Below are positions 1 to 8,861 of a stretch of DNA of 49,970 nt, piece by piece; position 1 is the stretch's first letter, and every line of letters begins with the position of its first letter. Both the position numbers and the translations under genes were made by a program. The notes below the pieces were generated by a model that made no database searches, was not told where the DNA came from, and worked only from the letters and a program-made list of their open reading frames with translations. The stretch is from Isoptericola sp. QY 916. Its GTDB lineage: Bacteria > Actinomycetota > Actinomycetes > Actinomycetales > Cellulomonadaceae. Location: assembly GCA_026934365.1 (NCBI GenBank), contig JADHZE010000003.1, positions 1-49,970 of the forward strand, written 5' to 3'.

Positions 1-1371
1 GTCCGCGTCCTGCGCCTCGACCGACAGTCCGCCCCATGCCGCCGGCTGCGGCAGCCAGGGCGGAGCGCCGCCGTCGGGGCCGAAGCCGAAGGAGCTGCCG
101 CCGCGCGTCCAGGGCAGCGGCACGCGGCAGCCGTCGCGGCCGGGGTCGATGCCGCCGGAGCGGTCGTGCATCGGGTCCTGGATGAGCTCGCGCGGCAGGT
201 CCTCGACCTCGGGGAGGCCCAGCTCGTCGCCCTGGTAGACGTACAGGGCGCCCGGCAGGGCGGCGACGAGCAGTGCCGCGGCGCGGGCCCGGCGGCGCCC
301 GAGGTCGAGGTCCGTCGGGGTGCCGAAGCGCTTGGCCGCGAACGCGAACGACGAGTCCGCGCGTCCGTAGCGGGTCACCGGCCGGGTGACGTCGTGGTTG
401 GACAGCACCCAGGTGGCCGGCGCGCCGACGGGGGCGTGCGCGTCGAGCGTCGTCGTGATCGACTCGCGCAGCGCCTTGGCGTCCCACGGGCGAGCCATGA
501 AGTCGAAGTTGAACGCCGTGTGCATCTCGTCGGGGCGCAGGAACCGCGTGAAGCGGTCCGTGTCCGGCAGCCACACCTCGCCGACCAGCACGCGCGGCTC
601 GTCGTAGGAGTCGGCCACCGCCCGCCAGGCCCGGTAGACGTCGTGCAGCTCGTCGCGGTCGACGTGCGGGTGCTCCCCCGGCCCCGGGTGCTCCGGGACC
701 TCGGGCAGCGCCGGGTCCTTGACGAGCAGCGCGGCGGAGTCGATGCGGATGCCGGCGGCGCCGCGGTCGAACCAGAAGCGCAGGATCTCCTCGTGCTCGC
801 GGCGCACGTCGGGGTGGTCCCAGTTGAGATCCGGCTGCGACGGCGCGAACAGGTGCAGGTACCACTCGCCGGGGGTGCCGTCCGGGTCGGTCGTGCGGGT
901 CCAGGTGGTGCCCTGGAAGTCGGAGACCCAGCGGGTGGGCAACTCCTCGCCGCCCTCCCCCCGGCCGGGCCGGAACCAGAACCGCTCGCGCTCCGGCGAC
1001 CCGGGACCGGCGGCCAGCGCGTCGCGGAACCACGGGTGCTCGGCGGAGACGTGGTTGGGCACGACGTCGACGATCGTGCGGATGCCGAGCTCGCGGGCCT
1101 CCGCGATGAGCGCCTCCGCCTCGGCGAGCGTGCCGAACTGCGGGTCGATCGCGCGGTAGTCCGCGACGTCGTACCCCCCGTCCGCCAGCGGCGACACGTA
1201 CCAGGGGGTGAACCAGATCGCGTCGACCCCGAGGTCCCGCAGGTACCCGAGGTGCTGCCGCACCCCGGCGAGGTCGCCCGTGCCGTCGCCGTTCCCGTCG
1301 GCGAACGAGCGCGGGTAGACCTGGTAGATCACCGCGCTGCGCCACCACTCGGCGTCCTGCCCCTTGCTCAC
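1..1371 (-). CDS. GH13 alpha-glucosidase (oligo-1,6-glucosidase/maltase type), C-terminus cut by window edge
   Basis: Cytoplasmic GH13 enzyme expected to release glucose from maltose or isomaltose-type oligosaccharides. The 457 residues present begin MSKGQDAEWWRSAVIYQVYP, the usual opening of this family, with no signal peptide. The conserved blocks are visible: DVVPNH near residue 105, the nucleophile Asp211 in GIRIDSAA, the acid/base Glu265 in VGEVW and the transition-state Asp327 in LSNHDVTR. The GTG start at 1371 is preceded by GGAAGGAG at good spacing. About 80-100 C-terminal residues are probably missing. The LacI-type regulator lies just upstream on the same strand, behind a terminator, so this gene has its own promoter with a CAAG-AA-CTTG palindrome on the -35. 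The exact substrate (alpha-1,4 or alpha-1,6) cannot be told from sequence. Confidence 0.9.
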   Translation of the reverse strand, partial: MSKGQDAEWWRSAVIYQVYPRSFADGNGDGTGDLAGVRQHLGYLRDLGVDAIWFTPWYVSPLADGGYDVADYRAIDPQFGTLAEAEALIAEARELGIRTIVDVVPNHVSAEHPWFRDALAAGPGSPERERFWFRPGRGEGGEELPTRWVSDFQGTTWTRTTDPDGTPGEWYLHLFAPSQPDLNWDHPDVRREHEEILRFWFDRGAAGIRIDSAALLVKDPALPEVPEHPGPGEHPHVDRDELHDVYRAWRAVADSYDEPRVLVGEVWLPDTDRFTRFLRPDEMHTAFNFDFMARPWDAKALRESITTTLDAHAPVGAPATWVLSNHDVTRPVTRYGRADSSFAFAAKRFGTPTDLDLGRRRARAAALLVAALPGALYVYQGDELGLPEVEDLPRELIQDPMHDRSGGIDPGRDGCRVPLPWTRGGSSFGFGPDGGAPPWLPQPAAWGGLSVEAQDAD

Positions 1372-1409
1372 CGATGAGCTCCTTCCGCGTCGTCGCGTCG
1401 ATGAGCAGG

Positions 1410-1447
1410 ACAGTAATCAGGTGACGCATAGTGCGCAAGAACTTGAC
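1410..1447 (-). promoter_or_regulatory. Promoter and operator of the alpha-glucosidase gene
   Basis: On the minus strand TTGCGC (1433-1438) and TACTGT (1410-1415) are 17 bp apart and make a plausible sigma-70 promoter. A CAAG-AA-CTTG inverted repeat (1436-1445) overlaps the -35. The same half-site occurs in the palindrome before the adjacent LacI gene (2599-2613), so this is the likely operator of that regulator. The promoter call is by eye. Confidence 0.5.
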
Positions 1448-1498
1448 AGCAGCGTTATCGAACCGCGACATCAACACCGAACAGACGCGCGCACAGGA

Positions 1499-1536
1499 AC
1501 GGCCGGCAGGGCGATACGAGTCGCCCTGCCGGCCGT
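1499..1536 (-). terminator. Terminator of the LacI-type regulator gene
   Basis: Perfect 16-bp inverted repeat (arms 1499-1514 and 1521-1536, loop TACGAG) just downstream of the regulator stop codon. There is no U tract, as is usual for actinobacterial terminators. Confidence 0.8.
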
Positions 1537-1558
1537 CGAGAGGGAGGCGGCGCGGGTG

Positions 1559-2575
1559 TCAGCCCGCGGCGCGCGGGGCCGCCGCCGTCGACCGGCGCAC
1601 GACGAGCTCCGGCTCGAAGAGCAGCTCGTCGCGCGACACGGTGGCGCCCGCGATCATGCTGGCCAGGATGTCGACCGCCGCGCGGCCCATCGCGTCGATC
1701 GGCTGCCGGACGGTCGTGAGCGCCGGATCCGTGGAGTTCATCAGCGCGGAGTCGTCGTAGCCGACCACCGACACGTCGCGCGGCACCTCGAGCCCGGCCC
1801 GCCGCACGGCACGCACGGCACCGAGCGCGAGCGGGTCCGACGCGCACAGGATCGCCGTCGCGCCGGCGTCGAGCAGGCGGCCCGTCGAGGCCTGCCCGCT
1901 CTCGAGGGAGTACTGGCTGTGCACCACGAGCTCGTCGGGGAGCTCGACGCCGTGCCGCTGCGCGAAGCCGCGCGCCGCCGCGAGCTTGCGCTCCGACGGC
2001 ACGTGGTCGCGCGGGCCCAGCAGCAGCCCGATGCGCGTGTGCCCCATGGACACCAGGTGCTCCAGCGCCTGGTGCGTGGCGATCAGGTCGTCGCACGAGA
2101 CGTGCGGGAAGTCGAGGCTCTCGATCGACGCGTTGATGAGCACCACCGGCAGGTTCAGCGCCTGGAGCCGCTCGTAGTGCGCGTGGTCGGCGTCGCGCTC
2201 CGCGTAGAAGCCGCCCGCGAAGATGACCCCCGACACCTGCTGACCCAGCAGCAGGTCGATGTACTCGGCCTCGGAGATGCCGCCCGCGGTGCGCGTGCAC
2301 AGCACGGGCGTGTACCCCTGCTGCGCCAGCGCGCCGCCCACCACCTCCGCGAAGGCGGGGAAGATCGGGTTCGCCAGCTCCGGCAGCACCAGGCCCACCA
2401 GGCGCGGCCGGTCGCCGCGCAGCTTGGTGGGCCGCTCGTAGCCCAGCACGTCCAGCGCCGTGAGCACGGCGTCCCGGGTCGCCTGCGACACCCCCGGCTT
2501 GCCGTTGAGCACGCGGCTGACCGTCGCCTCGCTGACCCCCACCTTCGCGGCCACGTCGGCCAGTCGTCTCGACAT
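1559..2575 (-). CDS. LacI-family transcriptional regulator, probably of maltose/alpha-glucoside use
   Basis: A 338-residue LacI/GalR repressor. The N-terminal helix-turn-helix reads RRLADVAAKVGVSEATVSRV, followed by the hinge helix region and a periplasmic-binding-protein-like effector domain with VVGYDDSALMNSTDPALTTV, typical of the family near residue 265. The start chosen is the ATG at 2575. A TACAGT -10-like hexamer ends 7 nt before it, so the mRNA may be leaderless; no good Shine-Dalgarno is seen. The downstream neighbour is the GH13 alpha-glucosidase, and matching CAAG/CTTG palindromes lie before both genes, which suggests autoregulation plus control of the glucosidase. The effector sugar is not known. 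Confidence 0.9.
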   Translation of the reverse strand: MSRRLADVAAKVGVSEATVSRVLNGKPGVSQATRDAVLTALDVLGYERPTKLRGDRPRLVGLVLPELANPIFPAFAEVVGGALAQQGYTPVLCTRTAGGISEAEYIDLLLGQQVSGVIFAGGFYAERDADHAHYERLQALNLPVVLINASIESLDFPHVSCDDLIATHQALEHLVSMGHTRIGLLLGPRDHVPSERKLAAARGFAQRHGVELPDELVVHSQYSLESGQASTGRLLDAGATAILCASDPLALGAVRAVRRAGLEVPRDVSVVGYDDSALMNSTDPALTTVRQPIDAMGRAAVDILASMIAGATVSRDELLFEPELVVRRSTAAAPRAAG

Positions 2576-2598
2576 GTCCTCGACTGTACACGCGACCA

Positions 2599-2613
2599 CG
2601 CAAGCGGCTTGCG
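2599..2613. promoter_or_regulatory. Palindromic LacI-type operator
   Basis: CGCAAGCGGCTTGCG is a perfect odd-centred palindrome 24 bp upstream of the regulator start. It has the GCAAG/CTTGC half-sites typical of maltose-type LacI operators. A further partial site (CTTGCGGCG) follows at 2618-2626. Probable autoregulatory site. Confidence 0.55.
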
Positions 2614-2647
2614 CTACTTGCGGCGTTTGCGCATCGGTCCTCCGGGA

Positions 2648-2693
2648 GTTGTCAGGGCCACGCGCGGGTCTCCCTGCACGTGGCCCTGACAAC
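2648..2693 (-). terminator. Terminator downstream of the GH43-GH51 gene
   Basis: Perfect 15-bp inverted repeat (arms 2648-2662 and 2679-2693) around a 16-nt loop, 30 bp beyond the stop of the large arabinofuranosidase gene. It separates that transcript from the LacI gene. Confidence 0.7.
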
Positions 2694-2722
2694 GCGCCGC
2701 CCGGGGCGTCGGTGTCGGTCCG

Positions 2723-5700
2723 TCAGCCGTTCGCGGACCGCCAGGGACCGTGGCGGTCGCCGGGCTCCTGGTTCCTGGTCCACCACCTCGCGGTGTAGAC
2801 CCTGCCCTGGTGCTCGACGACGTCACCGGCGTCGAAGATCCGCGACGGCGTCCACACAGCGGTCCCGTCGGCGGTCTCGGCGACCTCCTGCCACGGGCCC
2901 CAGTCGGACTCGCCCGGCGCCTGGTCGCGGGTCCACCAGGCCGCCTCCCACACGGAGCCGTCGTGCGTGACGAGCTCGCCCGCGGTGTAGGTCGTGCCGG
3001 CGTCCCACGCGGGCACCTGGGGCGCCTCCGCCTCGGCGAGCCGCAGGAACGTGATGGAGTGCGCCGGGAAGTCGTAGGTGAACGACGTCCCCGCCCCCTC
3101 GAACGTCCGGTCCACGGGCACCACGCGCTCGGGCCGGGTCTTGGTGTTGGTCGCCGACGGGTCGGCCGTCATCTCGGTGACGGTCGCGGTCGTGGCCGGC
3201 TCGAAGCCGCCCGTCACCTCGACGTCGGTGCGCGCCACGGCGTCGCCGACGTTGACCACCTTGGCCACGAGCCCGCCGGTCTCCTCGTCGTGGGTCACGA
3301 CCTGGAACAGCGACCTCGTCACCGGCTCGGTGTACGTGAGCTGCAGCTCCCCGTCGAGGTAGAGCTCGATGGTGCGTCCCTCGACGACGACCTTGATCCG
3401 GTAGTCACGACCGTTCTCCAGCGGCGTGAACGACTCCGCCGCGGCGACCTCGCCCTGGCGCGCGCCGTCGGCCCGCTCCAGCACGGACCGGGTGTTGCCC
3501 CACCCGCCGACGTTCCACCAGTAGAAGTCGTCGCTCGCGCTCGCGCCGAACCCGACGAGGAAGCCCTCGGCACCGCCGGTCTTCCGGGCCGTCAGCTCCA
3601 TCGTGTAGTCGTGCCAGTCCTCGTCGTAGGCCCCGGCGACGACGCTGCGCGCGTCCTCGACGCCCGCGTCGGACTGCACGTACGCGCCGTCGGTCACGGA
3701 CCAGTCGCCGCGCTGCGCCTCCCACCGCGACGCGTCGTCGAAGCCGTCGGAGAACAGGACGTCGCCGGTCGCGTTGTCGGTGACCCGCACGTCGTCGTAC
3801 TGCGCCTGCGTGAGCCAGGTCGACAGGAAGACGCCGCCGTCGACGTCCGGCGGGACGACGTCCGGACCGTCGCCGAGCTCCGACGGGACCACCTGGTCGC
3901 CGGCGTTCGTCATGAACATCTGCTGGGTGTAGTAGTTCACCGAGCCCCACGACTCGTCGTTGTCGAACCACATCATGTCCGGCGACCACTGCACGTAGTC
4001 CTCGTTGGCGAACATCGGCGCGTAGGAGGCCAGCTCGACGACGTCGGCGTTGCGCTCCAGCCCTGTCATGTAGGCCGCCTCCGCCAGCGCGTTGCCGAAC
4101 GTGTTCCCCTTCGACGCGTACTCGCCGAGGAAGACGTGCGGGCCGCCCCGGTCGTACGTGTCGTACCGGGCGTCGTTCGTGAGGAACCATGACGGGTCGT
4201 TGTAGTAGTGCTCGTCGACCATCGCCACGCCCTGCTCGCGGTTGAAGTCCCAGAGCTCGTCGAAGCGGGTGCCCGCGTCGTCGGGCCCGGAGTTGGAGAT
4301 CACCGTGATGTCCGGGAACTCCGCCTCGATGGCGTCGCGGAACGCCGGGAAGTTCTCCTGGAACTTCGGCGTGTTCTCCTCGTTGCCCAGGCCGATGTAC
4401 GGCAGGTCGAACGGCTCCGGGTGCCCCAGCTCGGCGCGCTTCGCGCCCCACTCGGTGTCGGTGGAGCCCGTGGCGAACTCGATGAGGTCGAGCGTGTCCT
4501 GGATCCAGCGCGGGCGCTGGTCGTCGGTCATCTCCGGGATGCGCGACCCGCAGCCGTTGGCGCCCACCGACACGACGGGCAGCGCGAACGCGCCGAGGTC
4601 CTCGGCGAACTCGAGGTACTCGAGGTAGCCGATGCCGTACGACTGGTTGTATCCCCAGAAGTTCCAGTTGGTGGGGCGCTCCTCGACCGGGCCGATGGTC
4701 TCCTTCCACTGGTACGTCCGCTGCCGGTCCTGGCCGTCGGACTCGAGGTAGGAGTCGAAGGTGCCCACGTTGGTGACGCAGCCGCCGGGGAACCGCAGGA
4801 AGCTCGGGTCGAGCGCCGCGACCTTCTCCGCGAGGTCCTCGCGCAGCGTGCTCCTGCCGTTGACCGGCCCCACCCACGTGTCCTGGGGGAACAGGGACAC
4901 CATGTCGAGGCGCAGCGTGCTCGCGGCGCCCGAGGCGACCCGCAGGCGCGCGGCGTTCGTCGTCGCGGACGCCGTCACCGTCGCCGTGTACCGCGCCCAC
5001 TCGTCGGAGCCGTCGACCGCGACCGTCGCCGTCCCGTACGTCGTGGCGCCGTCGGCGGAGACGAGGGTCGCCGTGAGGTCCTGCGCGACGTCGCTGCGCG
5101 CCCAGACGGAGAAGTCGTACGACGCCCCTTCGCTCAGCGCGACGCCCTCGTTGTACGAGGAGTTCGAGACGCCGGTCGTGCCGTCGGACGTGACCGTGAG
5201 GTAGTGCCGGTTGCTGTCGTTGAGCCACTCGCCGCGCGCGGACTCGACGGCGACGTCGCCGCCGCCGGTCTGCTCCCAGCCCGTCAGGCCGGTGAAGCCC
5301 GCGTTGTCCTCCGTGGCGAACTCGAACGACCGGTTGCGCACCAGCTCGGCGTACAGGCCGCCGTCGGCGGCGTAGTTGATGTCCTCGTAGAACACGCCGT
5401 ACAGGTCGTCGCTCATCTCGGTGCGCTCGGCCGCGGAGTCGATGGTGAGCCGCTGCTCGACGACCTCCGGCTCGCCCTCGGGGTACGCCTCGAGCAGCGC
5501 CTGCTGCTCCGCCGTCGTGATCGGCAGCACCGTGCCGTGCCGCGGGTGGCTCGGCAGCTCCGCGTCGGGCACCGAGGTCCAGTCCCCGCTCGCCAGGTCG
5601 TCGGTGCGGAACAGCATGTACCCCTGGCCGCCGTGGTACGACGGCTGGTCGATCATCATGAACCAGGAGTCGTCGGTGAGGGACGGGAAGACCGTCGGCC

Positions 5701-6625
5701 CCTCCCCCGCGGTGAACTCGCCGCCCCACGGGTTGGGCTCGCCCACGCCGACGTGCTCGGCGACCAGGTCCCACCCGTCACCGTCGGTCACGCCCTGCGT
5801 GCGGGACAGGTCGTCGGAGGACTCCTCGCGGACGGTCATGTCCGCCTCGTCCTTGGTGAACCGGTAGTAGGTGCCGTCCTCGACCGCCACGGTCGAGTCG
5901 ATCATGCCCCGGCCCGCGCCGCGTTCCTCGTCGATCCACACCTGCGGCTCGGAGAAGCTGCCCGCGGAGAAGTCGGGCGTCGTGGCGGACAGCATCCGCT
6001 GGTACGACGTCGCGATGTCGCGGTCCTCGGGGGCGACGTCGTCCGGGTACAGGGCGGACGCCCAGTAGACGACGAACTGTCCGGCCTCGGCGTCCCAGGT
6101 CGCCTCGGGGGCCCAGAGGTTGCCGGCGCCCGGCGGCGCGACCTCGACCTCCTGCTGGTCGGACCAGTGGATCAGGTCGTCCGACGACCAGACCATCATC
6201 GACCGGCTGCCGGTCTCCTGGGCGTCGCCGAAGTTCCCGCCGCCCGCGATCTTCAGGTCGGTGGCGAGCAGGTAGTACCTGCCGGTCTCGGGGTTGCGGG
6301 TGAGGAACGGGTCGCGCAGCCCCTGCGTGCCGAGGGTGGACTCGAGGACGGGCTCACCGCCGTTCAGCGTGGTCCACGCGGTGGGGTCGTCGGCCTCGCT
6401 GACGGCCAGGTAGATCTTCTCGCCGCCGTCCTGCTCGCCGGCGAAGTAGGGGAAGACGTAGGCGCCGAAGCCGTCGCCCGCCGCTGACGTGGCCGTCGAC
6501 TGCAGGGCGGGGGCCGCCCGCGGCGGGACGGCCGCAGCCGCCGTGGCGGGCAGCACGAGGGCGAGGGCCGCGGCCGCCAGGGGCCGCGACCATCGGGGCC
6601 CGTGCTGCCTCGATGGGGTGTGCAT
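2723..6625 (-). CDS. Secreted multidomain GH43-GH51 arabinan/arabinoxylan-degrading enzyme with CBM5/12-like modules
   Basis: A 1300-residue exported glycosidase expected to remove alpha-L-arabinofuranose from arabinan or arabinoxylan. Order: signal peptide (1 to about 32, cleavage near ATAAAA); GH43-like propeller (about 45-370, Asp105 in LRDPF, later MIDSTV and GEGPTVF); GH51-type arabinofuranosidase from about 392 (YGVFYEDINYAADGG), acid/base Glu749 in LGNEEN and nucleophile Glu835 in LGEYAS; a laminin-G/DUF1080-like insert in the C-terminal beta region; and two CBM5/12-like repeats, each with a WWTRxQxPG core. The ATG at 6625 follows GGAGG. It is the last gene after the ytfQRT-yjfF operon, separated by a hairpin, and an operator-like site overlaps its start codon. 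There is no sortase motif, so it is probably released. Two catalytic domains of different clans in one chain are the odd point. Confidence 0.9.
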   Translation of the reverse strand: MHTPSRQHGPRWSRPLAAAALALVLPATAAAAVPPRAAPALQSTATSAAGDGFGAYVFPYFAGEQDGGEKIYLAVSEADDPTAWTTLNGGEPVLESTLGTQGLRDPFLTRNPETGRYYLLATDLKIAGGGNFGDAQETGSRSMMVWSSDDLIHWSDQQEVEVAPPGAGNLWAPEATWDAEAGQFVVYWASALYPDDVAPEDRDIATSYQRMLSATTPDFSAGSFSEPQVWIDEERGAGRGMIDSTVAVEDGTYYRFTKDEADMTVREESSDDLSRTQGVTDGDGWDLVAEHVGVGEPNPWGGEFTAGEGPTVFPSLTDDSWFMMIDQPSYHGGQGYMLFRTDDLASGDWTSVPDAELPSHPRHGTVLPITTAEQQALLEAYPEGEPEVVEQRLTIDSAAERTEMSDDLYGVFYEDINYAADGGLYAELVRNRSFEFATEDNAGFTGLTGWEQTGGGDVAVESARGEWLNDSNRHYLTVTSDGTTGVSNSSYNEGVALSEGASYDFSVWARSDVAQDLTATLVSADGATTYGTATVAVDGSDEWARYTATVTASATTNAARLRVASGAASTLRLDMVSLFPQDTWVGPVNGRSTLREDLAEKVAALDPSFLRFPGGCVTNVGTFDSYLESDGQDRQRTYQWKETIGPVEERPTNWNFWGYNQSYGIGYLEYLEFAEDLGAFALPVVSVGANGCGSRIPEMTDDQRPRWIQDTLDLIEFATGSTDTEWGAKRAELGHPEPFDLPYIGLGNEENTPKFQENFPAFRDAIEAEFPDITVISNSGPDDAGTRFDELWDFNREQGVAMVDEHYYNDPSWFLTNDARYDTYDRGGPHVFLGEYASKGNTFGNALAEAAYMTGLERNADVVELASYAPMFANEDYVQWSPDMMWFDNDESWGSVNYYTQQMFMTNAGDQVVPSELGDGPDVVPPDVDGGVFLSTWLTQAQYDDVRVTDNATGDVLFSDGFDDASRWEAQRGDWSVTDGAYVQSDAGVEDARSVVAGAYDEDWHDYTMELTARKTGGAEGFLVGFGASASDDFYWWNVGGWGNTRSVLERADGARQGEVAAAESFTPLENGRDYRIKVVVEGRTIELYLDGELQLTYTEPVTRSLFQVVTHDEETGGLVAKVVNVGDAVARTDVEVTGGFEPATTATVTEMTADPSATNTKTRPERVVPVDRTFEGAGTSFTYDFPAHSITFLRLAEAEAPQVPAWDAGTTYTAGELVTHDGSVWEAAWWTRDQAPGESDWGPWQEVAETADGTAVWTPSRIFDAGDVVEHQGRVYTARWWTRNQEPGDRHGPWRSANG

Positions 6626-6634
6626 CGTTGTAGA
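6619..6634 (-). promoter_or_regulatory. Operator-like site across the start codon of the GH43-GH51 gene
   Basis: The minus strand reads TCTACAACGATGCACA. This matches 14 of 16 positions of the palindrome TCTACAACGATGTAGA before the GH43 arabinanase gene (20023-20038). The ATG start lies inside it. It is likely bound by one of the two LacI regulators of this region, by inference. Confidence 0.45.
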
Positions 6635-6680
6635 ACCTCCGTGTCGTACGTCGTCGTACAGGTGCGGGGGGGTGCGGAGG

Positions 6681-6720
6681 GGCGGCGGGGCCGACGGCGC
6701 GTGCCGCCGTCCCCGCCGCC
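6681..6720 (-). terminator. Intercistronic hairpin between the importer permease and the GH43-GH51 gene
   Basis: A 10-bp perfect GC stem (6681-6690 with 6711-6720), extended inward by a second stem with two mismatches and a short apex. It lies 25 bp after the permease stop and may attenuate read-through into the enzyme gene or protect the upstream mRNA end. Confidence 0.55.
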
Positions 6721-6744
6721 CGGACGGGCGCCCGGCCGAGGAGG

Positions 6745-7767
6745 CTAGGAGCGCCGCAGTGCGAGCAGCCGCTGCAGGACCACGAAGACCAGCAGCAGCG
6801 CGCCGATGACGATCTTGGTCCACCAGGAGGAGAGGGTGCCCTCGAAGGTGATGATCGTCTGGATGAGGCCGAGCACGAGGACGCCGAGCACGGACCCGAG
6901 CACGAAGCCGGTGCCGCCGGTGAGCAGCGTGCCGCCGATGACGACGGCCGCGATCGCGTCCAGCTCCATGCCCACGCCGGTCAGGGAGTAGCCCGACCGC
7001 GAGAACATGGCGAACAGCAGGCCGCCGAGACCGGCGCAGGTGCCGCTGATGACGTACACCAGCACCTTGGTGCGCGCGACGGGCAGGCCCATGAGCCTGG
7101 CCGACTGCTCCCCGCCGCCGATGGCGTACACGGTGCGGCCGAACTGCGTGTAGTGCAGCAGGTAGAACGCGACCGCCACCACGACCAGCGCGATCACGAC
7201 GCTCGACGTGATCCGCCACTGCCCGCCGGCCCACGTGTCCCAGGAGGCCAGGGCGACGAAGGTCGGGTCGTCGATCGGGATCGACTCCGGCGCGACGAGG
7301 AAGCACAGGCCGCGGGCGAAGAACATCGCCGCGAGGGTCGCGATGAACGGCTGCACCTCGAAGACGTGCACCATCGCGCCGACGAGGAGACCGATCAGCG
7401 AGCCGATGAGCACGACCAGCGGGATCACCACCCCGGCGGGGACGCCTGCCTGCAGCAGGTACGCCGCCGTCACGCCGGACAGCGCCAGCACCGAGCCGAC
7501 GGAGAGGTCGATGCCGCCGGTGAGGATGACGAACGTCATCCCGACGGCCAGCACGATGAGGAACGCGTTGTTGATGAACAGGTTCGCGAGCACGCCGACG
7601 GAGAGGAAGTTGTCGTAGCGCGCGCCGCCCACCACGAGCAGCAGCACGAACACCACGAGGGTGCCGACCACGGGAAGGTAGCGGCGGTCGACGCGCAGAC
7701 GGCGGCCGACGGACGGCACGCGGCCCGGGGACGGCGCCCCGCGGCGCGAGGATGCGAGGGTCGTCAT
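6745..7767 (-). CDS. yjfF: Sugar ABC importer permease, YjfF-like
   Basis: A 340-residue inner-membrane permease of the CUT2 (ribose/galactofuranose/arabinose) class. It has about eight to ten hydrophobic segments, the family block [20 protein letters not shown] near residue 85, and a C-terminal MELDAIAAVVIGGTLLTGGTG loop that contacts the ATPase. The ATG overlaps the stop of the first permease gene (ATGA, 7764-7767), so the two halves are translationally coupled and should form a heterodimeric channel. As last gene of the ytfQRT-yjfF set it is most like YjfF. In this context L-arabinose (furanose) or galactofuranose are the likely cargoes; the ara genes favour arabinose. Confidence 0.88.
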   Translation of the reverse strand: MTTLASSRRGAPSPGRVPSVGRRLRVDRRYLPVVGTLVVFVLLLVVGGARYDNFLSVGVLANLFINNAFLIVLAVGMTFVILTGGIDLSVGSVLALSGVTAAYLLQAGVPAGVVIPLVVLIGSLIGLLVGAMVHVFEVQPFIATLAAMFFARGLCFLVAPESIPIDDPTFVALASWDTWAGGQWRITSSVVIALVVVAVAFYLLHYTQFGRTVYAIGGGEQSARLMGLPVARTKVLVYVISGTCAGLGGLLFAMFSRSGYSLTGVGMELDAIAAVVIGGTLLTGGTGFVLGSVLGVLVLGLIQTIITFEGTLSSWWTKIVIGALLLVFVVLQRLLALRRS

Positions 7768-8861
7768 GAGGCCACCACCTTGTCCGTCGCCACGTCCGCG
7801 GGCTTGTCCGACGGCGTCACCGGCGCCGTCCTGCCGCGCCGTCGCGTGCGTTCCGAGAGCTTGCGCCGCATCGCGGGCGACTGGAGCAGCGTCACCGCGG
7901 CGACCACGAGCGCCTTGAACAGCGGCGTCACGAGCGGCGAGATGCCGACGTTGGTCACCGTGAGCGACAGCGTCGCGATGATGAGCACGCCGACGAAGGT
8001 GCCGGACAGCGAGAACTTGCCGCCGGCCAGCGACGTGCCGCCGATGACGACGGCGAGGATCGCGTCGAGCTCGATGAACAGGCCGGCGTTGTTCGCGTCG
8101 GCCGCCATGACGTTGGACGACAGGATCAGCCCGGCCAGCGCGGAGAACAGCCCGGACAGGGCGAAGACCGTCCACACGATGGTCCGCGCGCGCACGCCGG
8201 CGAGCCGGCTCGCGGCGGGGTTGATGCCGACCGACTCGACGAGCATCCCGAGCGCCGTGCGCCGCACCAGCAGCGCGACGAGCGCGAACACGCCGAACGC
8301 GACCAGGGTCGCGACGGGCAGCCCGAGCCAGTACCCGGCGCCGAGCATCTTGAACGGGGCGCTCGTGACCGTGGTGATCTGCCCCTCGGTGATGAGCATC
8401 GCGACGCCGCGGCCGGCGGTCATGAGGATGAGCGTCGCGATGATCGGCTGGATCCCGAGCACGGACACCAGGAACCCGTTCCAGACGCCGAGCACCAGGC
8501 CGAGCGCGAGCGCCATCCCGATGGCGAGGAGCACCGTCGTCGTCGACGCCGGGTCCGGCGCGCCCGCGATGAAGGTGAGGGCCACCGCCCCCGAGATCGC
8601 GACCACGGCGCCCACGGAGAGGTCGATGCCGCGGGTGGCGATCACCAGCGACATGCCGAGGGCGACCAGCATGAGCGGCGCGCAGTTGCGCAGGATGTCG
8701 ATCGGCGACCCGAAGAGGTGGTCGTCGAGGATCGACACGGACAGGAAGCCCGGTCGGACGGCCGTGTTGACGGCGAGCAGCGCGACCAGCGCGACCACGG
8801 GCCAGAACAGGTGGTGGCGCACGACGGCGCCGAACCCGCCGGCGGCCTGCGATGTGGGCAT
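7764..8861 (-). CDS. ytfT: Sugar ABC importer permease, YtfT-like
   Basis: A 365-residue CUT2-family membrane permease. The N-terminus (MPTSQAAGGFGAVVRHHLFW) is followed by several transmembrane segments, the conserved block LGMSLVIATRGIDLSVGAVV near residue 75, and the ELDAILAVVIGGTSLAGGKF coupling loop near residue 265. The tail is basic and cytoplasmic. The ATG shares one base with the stop of the upstream ATPase gene (TGATG at 8859-8863), so translation is coupled. It pairs with the YjfF-like permease encoded next. The two permeases are clearly related but not near-identical. Confidence 0.88.
   Translation of the reverse strand: MPTSQAAGGFGAVVRHHLFWPVVALVALLAVNTAVRPGFLSVSILDDHLFGSPIDILRNCAPLMLVALGMSLVIATRGIDLSVGAVVAISGAVALTFIAGAPDPASTTTVLLAIGMALALGLVLGVWNGFLVSVLGIQPIIATLILMTAGRGVAMLITEGQITTVTSAPFKMLGAGYWLGLPVATLVAFGVFALVALLVRRTALGMLVESVGINPAASRLAGVRARTIVWTVFALSGLFSALAGLILSSNVMAADANNAGLFIELDAILAVVIGGTSLAGGKFSLSGTFVGVLIIATLSLTVTNVGISPLVTPLFKALVVAAVTLLQSPAMRRKLSERTRRRGRTAPVTPSDKPADVATDKVVAS

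Noticed and set aside
2723..6625. Sortase-anchored cell-wall proteins (GH43-GH51 enzyme, amylopullulanase, arabinanase).
   Set aside because: None has an LPxTG-type motif, C-terminal hydrophobic segment or basic tail.
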